Notes: a model not told the origin generated them from the letters alone. A stretch of 12,851 nt of DNA from Pseudomonadaceae bacterium UBA836 (GCA_002296055.1 DBHE01000045.1:2295-15145), one strand, 5' to 3'; positions 1 through 7,170 are shown, numbered from the stretch's first letter. Numbers and translations: made by a program.

Positions 1-1077
1 ATGGCGGACGATGCGCGCGGCTACTACGGCGTGCAGTTCCACCCGGAGGTGACCCACACCAAGCAGGGCGGTCGCATCCTGTCGCGCTTTGTGCTCGAGA
101 TCTGCGGCTGTGAAGCGCTGTGGACCCCGGCCAACATCGTGGAAGATGCCATCGCTACCGTGCGCGCTCAGGTAGGTGACTCCAAGGTGCTGCTGGGGCT
201 GTCCGGTGGTGTCGACTCCTCGGTGGTTGCCGCGCTGCTGCACAAGGCCATTGGCGACCAGCTGACCTGCGTCTTTGTCGATAACGGCCTGCTGCGTCAT
301 CAGGAAGGTGATCAGGTCATGGCCATGTTCGCCGAGAACATGGGCGTTAAGGTTATTCGCTCCGACGCGGAAGACCTGTTCCTCGGCCGCCTGGCCGGCG
401 TCTCCGACCCGGAAGAGAAGCGCAAGGTCATCGGTCGCACCTTTATCGAGGTGTTCGATACCGAGGCGACCAAGCTCAAGGATGTGAAGTTCCTCGCCCA
501 GGGCACCATCTACCCCGACGTGATCGAGTCAGCTGGTGCCAAGACCGGCAAAGCGCACGTGATCAAGTCGCACCACAACGTCGGCGGCCTGCCGGAAGAC
601 ATGGCCTTTGAACTGGTCGAACCACTACGCGAACTGTTCAAGGACGAAGTGCGCAAGATCGGTCTGGAACTGGGCCTGCCCTACGACATGGTCTACCGTC
701 ACCCCTTCCCGGGCCCAGGTCTGGGTGTGCGCATCCTGGGTGAAGTGAAGAAGGAATACGCCGACCTGCTCCGTCTGGCGGACCACATCTTCATCCAGGA
801 ACTGCACAACTTTGACTGGTACCACAAGACCAGTCAGGCGTTCGTGGTGTTCCAGCCGGTCAAGTCGGTGGGTGTGGTCGGTGACGGTCGTCGCTACGCC
901 TGGGTCGTTGCCCTGCGTGCGGTAGAAACCATCGACTTCATGACCGCCCGCTGGGCGCACCTGCCGTACGAGCTGCTGGAGAAGGTCTCCAATCGCATCA
1001 TCAACGAAATCGACGGCATCTCCCGCGTCACCTACGACGTCTCGAGCAAGCCGCCGGCGACGATTGAGTGGGAGTGA
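1..1077 (+). CDS. guaA: GMP synthase (glutamine-hydrolysing), 3' part, 5' end outside window
   Basis: Cytoplasmic enzyme that aminates XMP to GMP using glutamine and ATP, the last step of guanine nucleotide synthesis. The visible 358 residues begin at the end of the class I glutamine amidotransferase domain, where [11 protein letters not shown] (residues 10-20) carries the catalytic His14 and Glu16. The ATP pyrophosphatase domain follows, with the PP-loop SGGVDSS at 68-74. The protein ends in the conserved dimerisation-domain tail KPPATIEWE. The ATG at base 1 is an internal methionine: E. coli GuaA has a Met at the equivalent place just before its GVQFHPEV motif. By comparison with the usual length of about 525 residues, roughly 165 N-terminal residues lie upstream of the window. 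guaB commonly precedes guaA in related bacteria, but that cannot be seen here. Stop is TGA at 1075-1077. Family identity is certain; no oddities seen. Confidence 0.97.
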   Translation: MADDARGYYGVQFHPEVTHTKQGGRILSRFVLEICGCEALWTPANIVEDAIATVRAQVGDSKVLLGLSGGVDSSVVAALLHKAIGDQLTCVFVDNGLLRHQEGDQVMAMFAENMGVKVIRSDAEDLFLGRLAGVSDPEEKRKVIGRTFIEVFDTEATKLKDVKFLAQGTIYPDVIESAGAKTGKAHVIKSHHNVGGLPEDMAFELVEPLRELFKDEVRKIGLELGLPYDMVYRHPFPGPGLGVRILGEVKKEYADLLRLADHIFIQELHNFDWYHKTSQAFVVFQPVKSVGVVGDGRRYAWVVALRAVETIDFMTARWAHLPYELLEKVSNRIINEIDGISRVTYDVSSKPPATIEWE

Positions 1078-1112
1078 TCCCGCGTCCGGCTCTGGCCGGC
1101 ACGATCTAGCAA

Positions 1113-1155
1113 AAAATGCCCTGGAGCCCGCATCATTGCGGGCTTCTTGCATTTT
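1113..1155. terminator. Bidirectional intrinsic terminator between guaA and ampC
   Basis: The perfect 7-bp stem AGCCCGC (1125-1131) / GCGGGCT (1138-1144) has loop ATCATT. It is flanked by a second pairing, AAAATGC (1113-1119) / GCATTTT (1149-1155), which gives an A-tract on one side and a T-tract on the other. The site lies between two convergent genes (stops at 1077 and 1187). The minus-strand copy ends in a run of six T, so it should stop ampC transcripts well. The plus-strand copy has a shorter T4 tail for guaA. Confidence 0.8.
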
Positions 1156-1186
1156 GCGTCTGGCATTTTCTGGCGGGGGCTGGCTG

Positions 1187-2338
1187 CTAATGCGTTTCAA
1201 GCATGCGCTGAATAAAGGCGTGGGTCGCTTGGACGCGAGCTTCGTTTGGAAAGTTTCGGTTCGCCAACACCACCACGCCCAAGTCTTCCTCTGGCAGCAG
1301 CGCGACATAAGCCCCAAAACCGTTGGTGGCGCCGGTCTTGTTGAGGATCACGCTCTCTCGCGGTTGCAGCGGTGGTTCGATGTGCTCCATCGGCTGCGGC
1401 TCCAGAATATAGGCGTAGCTGTTGCCCTGGACCATTTGATCGGCACTGATTGGCCAGGGATACTGCTCCCAGACCATATCCTGAACGTAGTCAGCTGTGC
1501 GTCCCTGCCCCTGCCGGATCCTTTTCAGTGCGGTCGACACCGGTGTTGACGCATCAGCATGCCCCAACTGAAGGTCCAGAAAGTGGACCATGTCGAGCGC
1601 GCTGGATTTCACTCCGTAGGCCTCATCGGCCAGAACGCCGGGATTGACCCGGACCGAAAGGTCGGTCTCACGGTCGTAGCCATAGGCGTAGCGGTTCATC
1701 GCTTGCTCGGGGATCTTCACCCAGGTGTTTTTCAGACCCATTGCAGGAAACAGGTCTTGCTCCACGGCATCCGCATAGTCCTTGTTCAGCGCTTTTGCTG
1801 TGATGTGACCCAGCATCCCGATGCTGATGTTGGAATAGCTGCGTGTGTCCGGATGGGATGGTTGCCAATGGGCAAGCCACTCCAGGAGTGCTTCGGTATC
1901 TTTGATTGACTCAGGCACTTGCAAGGGGAGGCCGCCTGAGTGATGAGTGGCAAGATCCATCAGCGTTAAAGCGCCGAACGGGGTGCCTTCAAGTTCTGGC
2001 AATCGCTTGGAAACCGGCTCGCTCAGAGTGAGGTCACCGCGAGCTTCAGCCAAGGCGGCCAGGCTGACATTGAACAGCTTGCTCACCGAGCCAAGTTCGA
2101 ACAGCGTGTCCGGCGTTATGGCAATGTTCTCCTCGCGGGAAGCAAAGCCCGTTGCATAGAAGAAGGACTCGCCATGCAGGGTTACGCCGACAACCAGCCC
2201 GGGTATTTTGTACTCCTCGATCGCGGGAGCAAAGGAGCTTGCCGCCAGCTGCTGAATGCTGGAGGCCGTCGGCGGAGCAGCGACAAGTGCTGCCGGGGTC
2301 GAAAATAATGTGATTGCTGCGAGTGTCAGGAGCTTCAT
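1187..2338 (-). CDS. ampC: Class C beta-lactamase (AmpC-type serine hydrolase)
   Basis: Periplasmic serine beta-lactamase, 383 residues, expected to hydrolyse cephalosporins by an acyl-enzyme route. All three class C signatures are visible: SVSK (nucleophile Ser84, Lys87), YSN (Tyr168-Asn170) and KTG (334-336). KTG is followed by NGFGAYVALLP and a LANRNFPN segment typical of true AmpC enzymes rather than EstB or DD-peptidase relatives. An N-terminal signal peptide (about residues 1-21, cleavage near VAA) is present. I chose the ATG at 2338 because AAGGAA lies just upstream on the minus strand and the signal peptide begins there; a longer frame starts at a TTG (2359) without support. The gene lies 42 bp downstream of opgD on the same strand with no terminator between, so cotranscription is likely. 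No divergent ampR is present, so classical AmpR induction is not indicated. Sequence spacing of the motifs matches Pseudomonas AmpC closely. Confidence 0.93.
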   Translation of the reverse strand: MKLLTLAAITLFSTPAALVAAPPTASSIQQLAASSFAPAIEEYKIPGLVVGVTLHGESFFYATGFASREENIAITPDTLFELGSVSKLFNVSLAALAEARGDLTLSEPVSKRLPELEGTPFGALTLMDLATHHSGGLPLQVPESIKDTEALLEWLAHWQPSHPDTRSYSNISIGMLGHITAKALNKDYADAVEQDLFPAMGLKNTWVKIPEQAMNRYAYGYDRETDLSVRVNPGVLADEAYGVKSSALDMVHFLDLQLGHADASTPVSTALKRIRQGQGRTADYVQDMVWEQYPWPISADQMVQGNSYAYILEPQPMEHIEPPLQPRESVILNKTGATNGFGAYVALLPEEDLGVVVLANRNFPNEARVQATHAFIQRMLETH

Positions 2339-2380
2339 ACTTTCCTTGCGTACGGGCAAAAAGGTAAGACTGTAACTACC

Positions 2381-3976
2381 TCACATCCCCATCGCCCACT
2401 CGGGCTTGAACTGATACAGCCAGGTTTCGGTCAGCGGTTTGCCGTCCAGCTCCATGTACATGCGCAGGTCGGCTACTTGACCAGGTTCGATTTCCAGGTC
2501 GAAGCTGGCGCGCCAGACGTTGCCGTTGGGTACCGGGCGGGCGAAGGTGCGGCTGACCTGGCCTACGCTGGTGCTGACCTTGACCTCGGGAAAGACGCCG
2601 TAGGGAATCTGCTGCATGACCTCGGGGCGGTCGAACTCGACGGTGAAGTTGTAGACGTTATCGGGGCGCTCGTGACCGGGTTGGCCGCCGCGGCCGATGC
2701 GGGTGGCGATGGTCTGGGCGATGTTGGTGGCCGGTACCGGGCTCAGGTCCTGCCAGTGCAGACGGTAGTGCAGGTCATATTCGCTGCCCTTGCTGGCCTT
2801 GCCGTCCGGGACCCAGAACGCGCCGATGTTGTCGTGGATTTCATCGTTGGTGGGGATTTCCAGCAATTGCACGCTGCCCTTGCCGAGCCGTTTGAGCGGC
2901 TCCACCCAGACGCTGGGGCGGCGGTCGTAGAAGACCCCGTCCTGGTAATGATCGAAGTTGCGGTCGCGCTGCATCAGGCCAAAGCCCTTGGGATTTTCAT
3001 CGGCAAAGGCGGATACGCGGGTGGCATCCGGGTTGTTCAGCGGGCGCCAGATGCGCTCGCCGGAGCCGGTCCACATGGCCAGGCCGTCGGAGTCATGTAC
3101 TTCCGGGCGCCAGTCCTTGAGACGCTCTGCGCCGTATTCGCCAAACCAGAACATGGAGGTCAGCGGCAGCAGGCCGAGTCGGTCGACGTCTTCACGCAGG
3201 AAGATTCGCGCCTCTACGTCCATGACCACAGGTGTGGTGCGGTCCAGGCCGCGGGTCATCTTGAAGCGGTAGGCGCCGGTCACGCTGGGCCCATTGAGCA
3301 GGGCATGGACGGTCACCGGGGTGTCGGGCCTGGCGTCGTCTTGCTGCTCGATATAAAACTCGGTGAAGTCCGGAAACTCTTCCGGCTTGCCGGCGACGGC
3401 AGGGTCAATCGCAATACCGCGAGCCGACTGGCCATACTGCCCATCGGCACCGATGGAGCGGAAGTAGGAGGCGCCCTGAAAGGCCACCCAGTCCTGTTTT
3501 ACCCAGTCCTCAGCGGTATGCCACTCCTGCAGACGAAAGCCGGCAAAGCCGGCGTCGGCGGGCAGCTGGCGTGCTGGGTTGTCCGCCGGCATATCAAAGA
3601 AGTCGGCAGAGTAAGGTATCTCGACGGCTTCGCCCTGATCGACCATGAACATGTGTACGCCCTTGGGCGCGTACTTGCCCAGCGGGAAGAACACCAGCGG
3701 ATAGCCCTCGCTCGCCTCGGTGTCGGGCTGACCGGAGAAGGGCGCGCGCTGGGTATCAAATACCAGTTCGCCGTGGCGCGCGTAGTCAATCTGCTGGACG
3801 ACCTCCGGTGCCGGCAGCGCGGGCGGCTGGTAGGCCGTGTCGGCCATGCTCCGCGCTCGCTCTACCAGAGAATCGAAACTGAACGGCTGCGGCTCGTTTG
3901 CGGCGAGTGCGAAGGGGGGCAGCAGCATGGCGCCGGCCAGGGCGGCGGCGCCCTGCAGTAGGTGTCGTCTGTTCAT
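2381..3976 (-). CDS. opgD: Glucan biosynthesis protein D (OpgD/MdoD), Tat-exported
   Basis: Periplasmic protein of osmoregulated periplasmic glucan (OPG) metabolism, 531 residues, close to the roughly 550 usual for OpgD. The N-terminus NRRHLLQGAAALAGAMLL has the twin arginines (Arg3-Arg4), hydrophobic core and AxA cleavage region (about residue 25) of a Tat signal peptide. This distinguishes OpgD from the Sec-exported paralogue OpgG. Typical family segments include FSFDSLVERARSMA near the mature N-terminus, a GYPLVFFPLGKYAPKGVHMF stretch and PTNDEIHDNIGAFWVPDG in the later half. E. coli OpgD has been shown to act as a beta-1,2-glucanase (GH186); whether this copy does is inference. The start ATG at 3974-3976 gives an exact Tat signal. 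The Shine-Dalgarno is weak (GGAG about 15 nt upstream). Neither opgG nor opgH is adjacent. ampC follows on the same strand. A long antisense frame opposite this gene is a GC artefact. Confidence 0.93.
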   Translation of the reverse strand: MNRRHLLQGAAALAGAMLLPPFALAANEPQPFSFDSLVERARSMADTAYQPPALPAPEVVQQIDYARHGELVFDTQRAPFSGQPDTEASEGYPLVFFPLGKYAPKGVHMFMVDQGEAVEIPYSADFFDMPADNPARQLPADAGFAGFRLQEWHTAEDWVKQDWVAFQGASYFRSIGADGQYGQSARGIAIDPAVAGKPEEFPDFTEFYIEQQDDARPDTPVTVHALLNGPSVTGAYRFKMTRGLDRTTPVVMDVEARIFLREDVDRLGLLPLTSMFWFGEYGAERLKDWRPEVHDSDGLAMWTGSGERIWRPLNNPDATRVSAFADENPKGFGLMQRDRNFDHYQDGVFYDRRPSVWVEPLKRLGKGSVQLLEIPTNDEIHDNIGAFWVPDGKASKGSEYDLHYRLHWQDLSPVPATNIAQTIATRIGRGGQPGHERPDNVYNFTVEFDRPEVMQQIPYGVFPEVKVSTSVGQVSRTFARPVPNGNVWRASFDLEIEPGQVADLRMYMELDGKPLTETWLYQFKPEWAMGM

Positions 3977-4209
3977 GGTCCGGGCTGGCTCTCCACAAGG
4001 GGTTGAGTTTGCGTATCCAGGCCAAAAGTGCCGTCGGCTGGCGCCCGTTGAACAGGGCGTGCTGGATCTGCATCTGGCGGGTTAGAGGCGTTGCGCAGGG
4101 TGGTGGTTCCTGCCGCTGGGTAAAGTCGGGCTACTTTGTGTGTCGGTTGGCAGAACCTGAGGCCGTTGTTCTAGAGCGCTTGGCGTCAGGTGGCGGCGAT
4201 TGTGGCCGC
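3977..4209. other. Noncoding gap between AraC-type regulator and opgD
   Basis: This 233-bp stretch lies between the stop of the regulator and the start of opgD, both on the minus strand. It presumably holds the opgD promoter, but I see no convincing -35/-10 pair. A small dyad CGCCC (4042-4046) / GGGCG (4055-4059) has no T-run and is not a terminator. The frames open across it on both strands lack family signatures. Confidence 0.5.
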
Positions 4210-5070
4210 TTAGCTCGGGTTGGCCTTTCTGTCTTGCGCCGGCGACAGGCCGAACAGTCGGTGGTACTCACGGCTGAACTGCGAGGCGCTTTCATAGCCG
4301 ACCAAAAAGGCGGCCGCGCTGATGCTCTTGCCGCGCCCCAGTATTTGGTTGCGGGCGTCGATCAGGCGCAGCTGCTTCTGAAACTGCAGGGGTGACAGTG
4401 ACGTATGGTCGCGAAAGTGCAGATGAAAGGCCGAACGGCTCATGCCGGCGGTGGCGGCCAGGGTGCTGACCGATAGCGGGTTGCGGTAATCGCTGCGCAA
4501 CAACTTGACCGCGCGGGCGATACGCAGCGCGTGACCATCTGCCTGAGCCAGCTCGCGCAGCTGCGGGCCCTCAGGGCCCAGCAGTAGCCAATGGTGGATT
4601 TCGCGCAGCAGGCTGGAGTCTAGCGCGGCCAGTGAAGTGGGCTCATCGAGCAGGCTGATCAGTCTACGCATGGCATCGAGCAGCGCGGCGCGGGTGTCCT
4701 GCGGCGGGCATACTGGCGCCCTGTTGTGCAGCTCGATCAACTCACCCAGCAGGCCGATGTTCAGGTCCAGCGCGATGGACATATAAGGTGCCGCGACGCT
4801 GGCGCCGGCGATGCGGGTCAGTGTCGGCGTATTGCGGGCCACCAGCATGAGGTCGCCGGCGTTGTAGCGCTCGGTGCGCTGATCAATGTCGACTTCTTTG
4901 CCGCCTTCCAGCACCAAGCACAGCAGTGGCTGGACGATTGCATGATCGACTGCTGCCGGCGAGGTTCTGCGCAGCAGCACCAGCCCCGGCACCGGCGTGC
5001 TGATCAGCGGGCCGCTGTTGGCGTGCCTTTGACAGTAGTGGCGGGTGGCGTCGACGAGGGCTTTGTGCAT
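4210..5070 (-). CDS. AraC-family transcriptional regulator
   Basis: Cytoplasmic DNA-binding regulator, 286 residues from the chosen start. The C-terminal third is a classic AraC double helix-turn-helix: a first HTH around LSVSTLAATAGMSRSAFHLHF, then the linker SLSPLQFQKQLRLIDARN, and a second HTH around ISAAAFLVGYESASQFSREY ending in LFGLSPAQ. The N-terminal part (CLVLEGGKEVDIDQRTERYNAG onward) matches the AraC_N (YqhC-like) cupin-type sensor domain. The start is uncertain. In-frame ATGs at 5157, 5148 and 5127 add up to 29 residues, but their Shine-Dalgarno matches are poor and that stretch has lower GC at third positions and low-complexity sequence. I therefore prefer the ATG at 5068-5070. 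The gene is divergent from the ABM-domain gene at 5201, which is its most likely target. The inducer cannot be inferred. Confidence 0.88.
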   Translation of the reverse strand: MHKALVDATRHYCQRHANSGPLISTPVPGLVLLRRTSPAAVDHAIVQPLLCLVLEGGKEVDIDQRTERYNAGDLMLVARNTPTLTRIAGASVAAPYMSIALDLNIGLLGELIELHNRAPVCPPQDTRAALLDAMRRLISLLDEPTSLAALDSSLLREIHHWLLLGPEGPQLRELAQADGHALRIARAVKLLRSDYRNPLSVSTLAATAGMSRSAFHLHFRDHTSLSPLQFQKQLRLIDARNQILGRGKSISAAAFLVGYESASQFSREYHRLFGLSPAQDRKANPS

Positions 5071-5172
5071 GTGCTCATTCTGCGCTGGCGCTGAGTTGCG
5101 GGTAAAGCCATCTGGATTATCAGGCATGTTTGCCGGTGCTTTGGGCATCTGCTGCATGCGCCCATGGCTAGA

Positions 5173-5185
5173 GTGGAATCTCCAC
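5173..5185. promoter_or_regulatory. Inverted repeat GTGGA-ATC-TCCAC upstream of ABM gene
   Basis: A perfect 5-bp dyad (5173-5177 / 5181-5185, 3-bp spacer) sits four bases before the Shine-Dalgarno of the ABM gene and within the divergent interval facing the AraC-type regulator. It could be an operator or a small 5'-UTR hairpin next to the ribosome site. AraC proteins usually bind direct repeats, so an operator for the neighbour is only a guess. Confidence 0.3.
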
Positions 5186-5188
5186 GAC

Positions 5189-5197
5189 AGGAGGTGA
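5189..5197 (+). promoter_or_regulatory. Near-perfect ribosome binding site AGGAGGTGA
   Basis: AGGAGGTGA is fully complementary to the 3' end of 16S rRNA. Its GGAGG core ends six bases before the ATG at 5201, fixing the start of the ABM-domain protein and suggesting strong translation. It is the strongest such site I saw in the window. Confidence 0.85.
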
Positions 5198-5200
5198 CCT

Positions 5201-5635
5201 ATGCATGACAAACAGCAGATGAGCGATGCGTCCGTACCCGGGCCAACTGCACCAGCAGCGCCGATTGAAGGGCCGCATGTTGGCGTCCGGCAGATTGGTG
5301 AACAGGGCGATGAGGGGCGCAAGGCCTTTTACATTCATATCGAGGCCAAGCCCGGGCGCGAGGACGATGTGCTGCAGATGCTGCGCGACATTCGCGCCTG
5401 TGTTGAAGACGAACCGGGCACCGGGCCCTGGTTTGCCGTGCGCTTTTCCCTGCGGGTGTTCGGCATCTTTGAGGTGTTTCCCGATATTGCTGGCAGACAG
5501 GCCCACGTAGAGGGCGGCGGTGGCGACATATTCAGGGACCGGGAGCGGATGAATGCCATTCTGGCCGACGCCGCCCGGGTGCATCGGCTGGACGTGCTGA
5601 TGAGCAAGGACTGGTTCTCGCACCTACAGGTGTGA
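5201..5635 (+). CDS. Antibiotic biosynthesis monooxygenase (ABM) domain protein, putative quinol monooxygenase
   Basis: Small cytoplasmic protein of 144 residues with no signal peptide. After a proline- and alanine-rich leader of about 35 residues, the sequence from about residue 42 (AFYIHIEAKPGREDDVLQML) through FEVFPDIAGRQAHVEGGG to the end reads as one dimeric alpha+beta barrel ABM domain of the YgiN/quinol-monooxygenase kind. Members act without cofactor on quinols or related aromatics, or have unknown roles; the substrate here is unknown. The start is set by the AGGAGGTGA site. It is divergent from an AraC-family regulator about 130 bp away, an arrangement often seen when the regulator controls a detoxification or redox gene. 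No obvious terminator follows; the next gene begins about 120 bp downstream behind its own Fur-like site. The family call is good, the reaction is not. Confidence 0.8.
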   Translation: MHDKQQMSDASVPGPTAPAAPIEGPHVGVRQIGEQGDEGRKAFYIHIEAKPGREDDVLQMLRDIRACVEDEPGTGPWFAVRFSLRVFGIFEVFPDIAGRQAHVEGGGGDIFRDRERMNAILADAARVHRLDVLMSKDWFSHLQV

Positions 5636-5657
5636 AGTCTCGCCTGTTGCGGCCGGC

Positions 5658-5694
5658 TTGGCAGTTGGTATTGATTGCAAAGTAATAATAATTA
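5658..5694 (+). promoter_or_regulatory. Candidate promoter of orfX-sodA, overlapping the Fur-like box
   Basis: Possible -35 elements are TTGGCA (5658-5663) and TTGGTA (5665-5670). AT-rich -10-like hexamers TAATAA (5683-5688) or TAATTA (5689-5694) follow at 18-19 bp spacing. The -10 region would lie inside the Fur-like dyad, as expected for an iron-repressed promoter. The exact elements are ambiguous. Confidence 0.4.
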
Positions 5695-5699
5695 CTTGC
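5681..5699. promoter_or_regulatory. Candidate Fur box upstream of orfX-sodA
   Basis: The 19-mer AGTAATAATAATTACTTGC matches the Fur consensus GATAATGATAATCATTATC at 12 of 19 positions by hand alignment. It overlaps the dyad AAGTAAT (5680-5686) / ATTACTT (5691-5697). It stands out as an AT-rich island about 60-80 bp before a sodA operon, and Fur control of the fagA-fumC-orfX-sodA operon is established in Pseudomonas aeruginosa. It predicts repression when iron is plentiful. Confidence 0.55.
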
Positions 5700-5758
5700 G
5701 TTTGATATTGAGTAGCACTACGTTTATTTGCGGTGAGTGAGTGCAGGCGAGGTTGGCC

Positions 5759-6250
5759 ATGGCGCAATCGATTCGATCATTTGAGGCGTTGCCGCGCGTC
5801 TTGAGTGAATGGAAACACGTTATTCAAAAGGGCAACCGGGCATTTGCTGCCCATGACATGGCGCAGGCACTGGTCGCTTATCAAGCGGCGTTGCAGTTGG
5901 CCAGTGCCATGGTGGGCTCGCACCCCGATTGGGGCAGGGGCATTTCGGTTGCTCAAGCGGATGACGCCATCGTGGCGTTGGTGGTCAGCCGTCACAATCT
6001 GGCGGACTTTTACATCAACAGCGAACTGTCCGAGCGGGCGGCTGAGCATCTGTGCCAGGCACACGAGGCCGTTTATGGCTTGCTGAGCCACCCCGATGCG
6101 GATGTCACACAACTGGCGCTGCAGCATCTGCATGTCACCAGTATGGAGCTGATGGCCTTTATCAAGCGGTTTGGTGGCAGTCAGCGTACCAACCAGACCC
6201 TCCAGTCAGCGCAGCTGGCCAACTCGCCCCTTGCAGTGCGAATGCACTGA
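5759..6250 (+). CDS. TPR-like protein of the sodA operon ('orfX' type)
   Basis: Predicted cytoplasmic protein of 163 residues with no signal peptide or membrane segment. Two helix-pair stretches resemble tetratricopeptide repeats: [20 protein letters not shown] in the first third, and [20 protein letters not shown] in the middle. In P. aeruginosa a gene called orfX of similar size sits directly before sodA in an iron-regulated operon; position and helical character match, so I regard this as its counterpart, though I cannot align them. The function is unknown; a role in folding, metal loading or protein partnering would be speculation. The ATG at 5759 is chosen because GAGG (5749-5752) lies 6 nt upstream; a GTG at 5741 would add six residues with no good ribosome site. 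sodA starts 49 bp after its stop without a terminator, so they form one transcript. The C-terminal 25 residues look disordered. Confidence 0.75.
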   Translation: MAQSIRSFEALPRVLSEWKHVIQKGNRAFAAHDMAQALVAYQAALQLASAMVGSHPDWGRGISVAQADDAIVALVVSRHNLADFYINSELSERAAEHLCQAHEAVYGLLSHPDADVTQLALQHLHVTSMELMAFIKRFGGSQRTNQTLQSAQLANSPLAVRMH

Positions 6251-6299
6251 ACGCTGAAGGTACTTTTAAACGCAACATCCATGAGCGCAGGAACCTAAT

Positions 6300-6914
6300 A
6301 TGACTTACACGCTTCCCCCCCTTGATTATGCCTACGATGCCCTTGAGCCCAACATTGATGCGAAGACCATGGAGATTCACCACACCAAGCATCACCAAAC
6401 CTATATCAACAATCTGAACGCGGCGATCAAAGACACCGAGTACGCTGATCGCAGCCTGGAAGAGCTGTTGACCGGAATCAAATCACTGCCCGAGAACTTG
6501 CGTGATGCGGTGCGCAACCAGGGCGGCGGGCATGCAAACCACAGCCTGTTCTGGAAGGTCATGTCACCCACTGGCGGCGGCGCTCCTCAGGGTGCCGTAG
6601 CCGAGGCTATTGATAAGGAGTTGGGCGGCTTCGATGCCTTCAAGGAAGCTTTTACCGCAGCAGCGGTCAAGCGTTTCGGCAGCGGCTGGGCCTGGCTGTC
6701 GGTTACCGCGGACAAGAAGCTGGTGGTTGAAAACTCGCTCAACCAGGATAGTCCGCTGATGCATGGCAATACGCCCATTCTGGGGCTGGACGTTTGGGAG
6801 CACGCCTATTACCTGCTTTACCAGAACCGCCGTCCGGACTACATCGCCGCCTTCTACAACGTAATTAATTGGCCAGAGGTGGAGCGCCGTTACCAGGCGG
6901 CCCTGGCAGGCTGA
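6300..6914 (+). CDS. sodA: Superoxide dismutase, Mn-type
   Basis: Cytoplasmic enzyme of 204 residues that converts superoxide to hydrogen peroxide and oxygen. The four metal ligands are visible: His27 (in EIHHTKHH), His81 ([11 protein letters not shown]), Asp164 and His168 ([19 protein letters not shown]). The Mn-type marks are Gly-rich GGGH at 75-78, with no Gln-containing AAQ motif of FeSOD, and the active-site Gln149 in NQDSPLM. There is no signal peptide. AGGA at 6289-6292 supports the ATG at 6300. It lies downstream of the orfX-like gene in the same orientation and shares its Fur-like promoter, matching the known logic that MnSOD is made when iron is scarce and FeSOD cannot be charged. 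Unlike the P. aeruginosa operon, fumC and fagA are not present upstream. A strong hairpin terminator follows at 6961. Confidence 0.97.
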   Translation: MTYTLPPLDYAYDALEPNIDAKTMEIHHTKHHQTYINNLNAAIKDTEYADRSLEELLTGIKSLPENLRDAVRNQGGGHANHSLFWKVMSPTGGGAPQGAVAEAIDKELGGFDAFKEAFTAAAVKRFGSGWAWLSVTADKKLVVENSLNQDSPLMHGNTPILGLDVWEHAYYLLYQNRRPDYIAAFYNVINWPEVERRYQAALAG

Positions 6915-6960
6915 CAGCCTTATCTCGACTTGCCGCAGTGTCTGCGGCAGCGACGATGCT

Positions 6961-7008
6961 AACCCGGCCCCGGTGTTGAACAAACGCCCGGGTCGGGTTT
7001 GTTGTTTT
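6961..7008 (+). terminator. Intrinsic terminator after sodA
   Basis: A 13-nt arm AACCCGGCCCCGG (6961-6973) pairs with CCCGGGTCGGGTT (6987-6999), with one G-T wobble and one C-C mismatch, and a 13-nt loop. The T-rich tail TGTTGTTTT (7000-7008) follows. It separates sodA from the receptor gene, so the two have independent promoters. Confidence 0.8.
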
Positions 7009-7042
7009 GGGTGAAGGGTGCGCGTAGTAGTGATCTGCGTTT

Positions 7043-7061
7043 ATTAATGATTCTCGTTTAT
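7043..7061. promoter_or_regulatory. Candidate Fur box upstream of siderophore receptor
   Basis: ATTAATGATTCTCGTTTAT matches the Fur consensus at 11 of 19 positions on the plus strand and 12 of 19 on the minus strand, where it contains the core GAGAATCATTA that is frequent in Pseudomonas Fur boxes. It covers the -35 region of the putative promoter whose -10 is TATACT at 7077-7082. The downstream gene is an iron receptor, which makes Fur control likely. Confidence 0.65.
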
Positions 7062-7076
7062 TGAGACAGTCCGAGT

Positions 7077-7082
7077 TATACT
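7077..7082 (+). promoter_or_regulatory. Candidate -10 element TATACT for the receptor gene
   Basis: TATACT is a good sigma-70 -10 hexamer. There is no recognisable -35 at 16-18 bp upstream, where the Fur-like box lies instead. A start of transcription near 7088-7090 would give a 5' leader of about 80 nt before the ATG at 7171. Confidence 0.45.
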
Positions 7083-7094
7083 CTCGCCGCCATA

Positions 7095-7117
7095 AAAATC
7101 GCATTTTGTTTCAAAAT
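7095..7117 (+). repeat. Two overlapping AT dyads in the receptor leader
   Basis: AAAAT (7095-7099) can pair with ATTTT (7103-7107), and ATTTTG (7103-7108) can instead pair with CAAAAT (7112-7117). The two small hairpins share one arm and exclude each other. They lie in the predicted untranslated leader of the siderophore receptor. Both are weak A-U stems, so a regulatory role is speculative. Confidence 0.35.
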
Positions 7118-7170
7118 CCTGACCACAAGGAGTGTGGCTGAGTCTTCTGATACTTCCTGAGGCATTGAGC

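Noticed and set aside
625..1317. A 230-codon minus-strand frame across the end of guaA
   Set aside because: It crosses the bidirectional terminator and is antisense to conserved GuaA sequence; it has no domain features.
2339..2359. TTG start for ampC giving seven extra residues
   Set aside because: The ATG at 2338 has AAGGAA just upstream and begins a normal signal peptide; the TTG has neither.
2477..3961. A 494-codon plus-strand open frame antisense to opgD
   Set aside because: It lies exactly opposite a clear OpgD coding sequence. Its translation is Gly/Ala/Val/Asp-rich with no known motif, and such long antisense frames are common in GC-rich genes.
4042..4059. Hairpin CGCCC/GGGCG between the AraC-type gene and opgD as a terminator
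   Set aside because: The stem is only 5 bp with an 8-nt loop and has no T-run on the minus strand.
5071..5322. Longer start of the AraC-type regulator at 5322, running through the ABM gene region
   Set aside because: It would overlap the well-supported ABM gene by over 100 bp on the other strand and adds a Cys/Pro/Ser-rich stretch not typical of the family.
7134..7160. An eight-codon GTG mini-frame after AAGGAG in the receptor leader, possible leader peptide
   Set aside because: The AAGGAG ends only one base before the GTG, which is too close for normal initiation, and the peptide has no attenuator-like residue bias.
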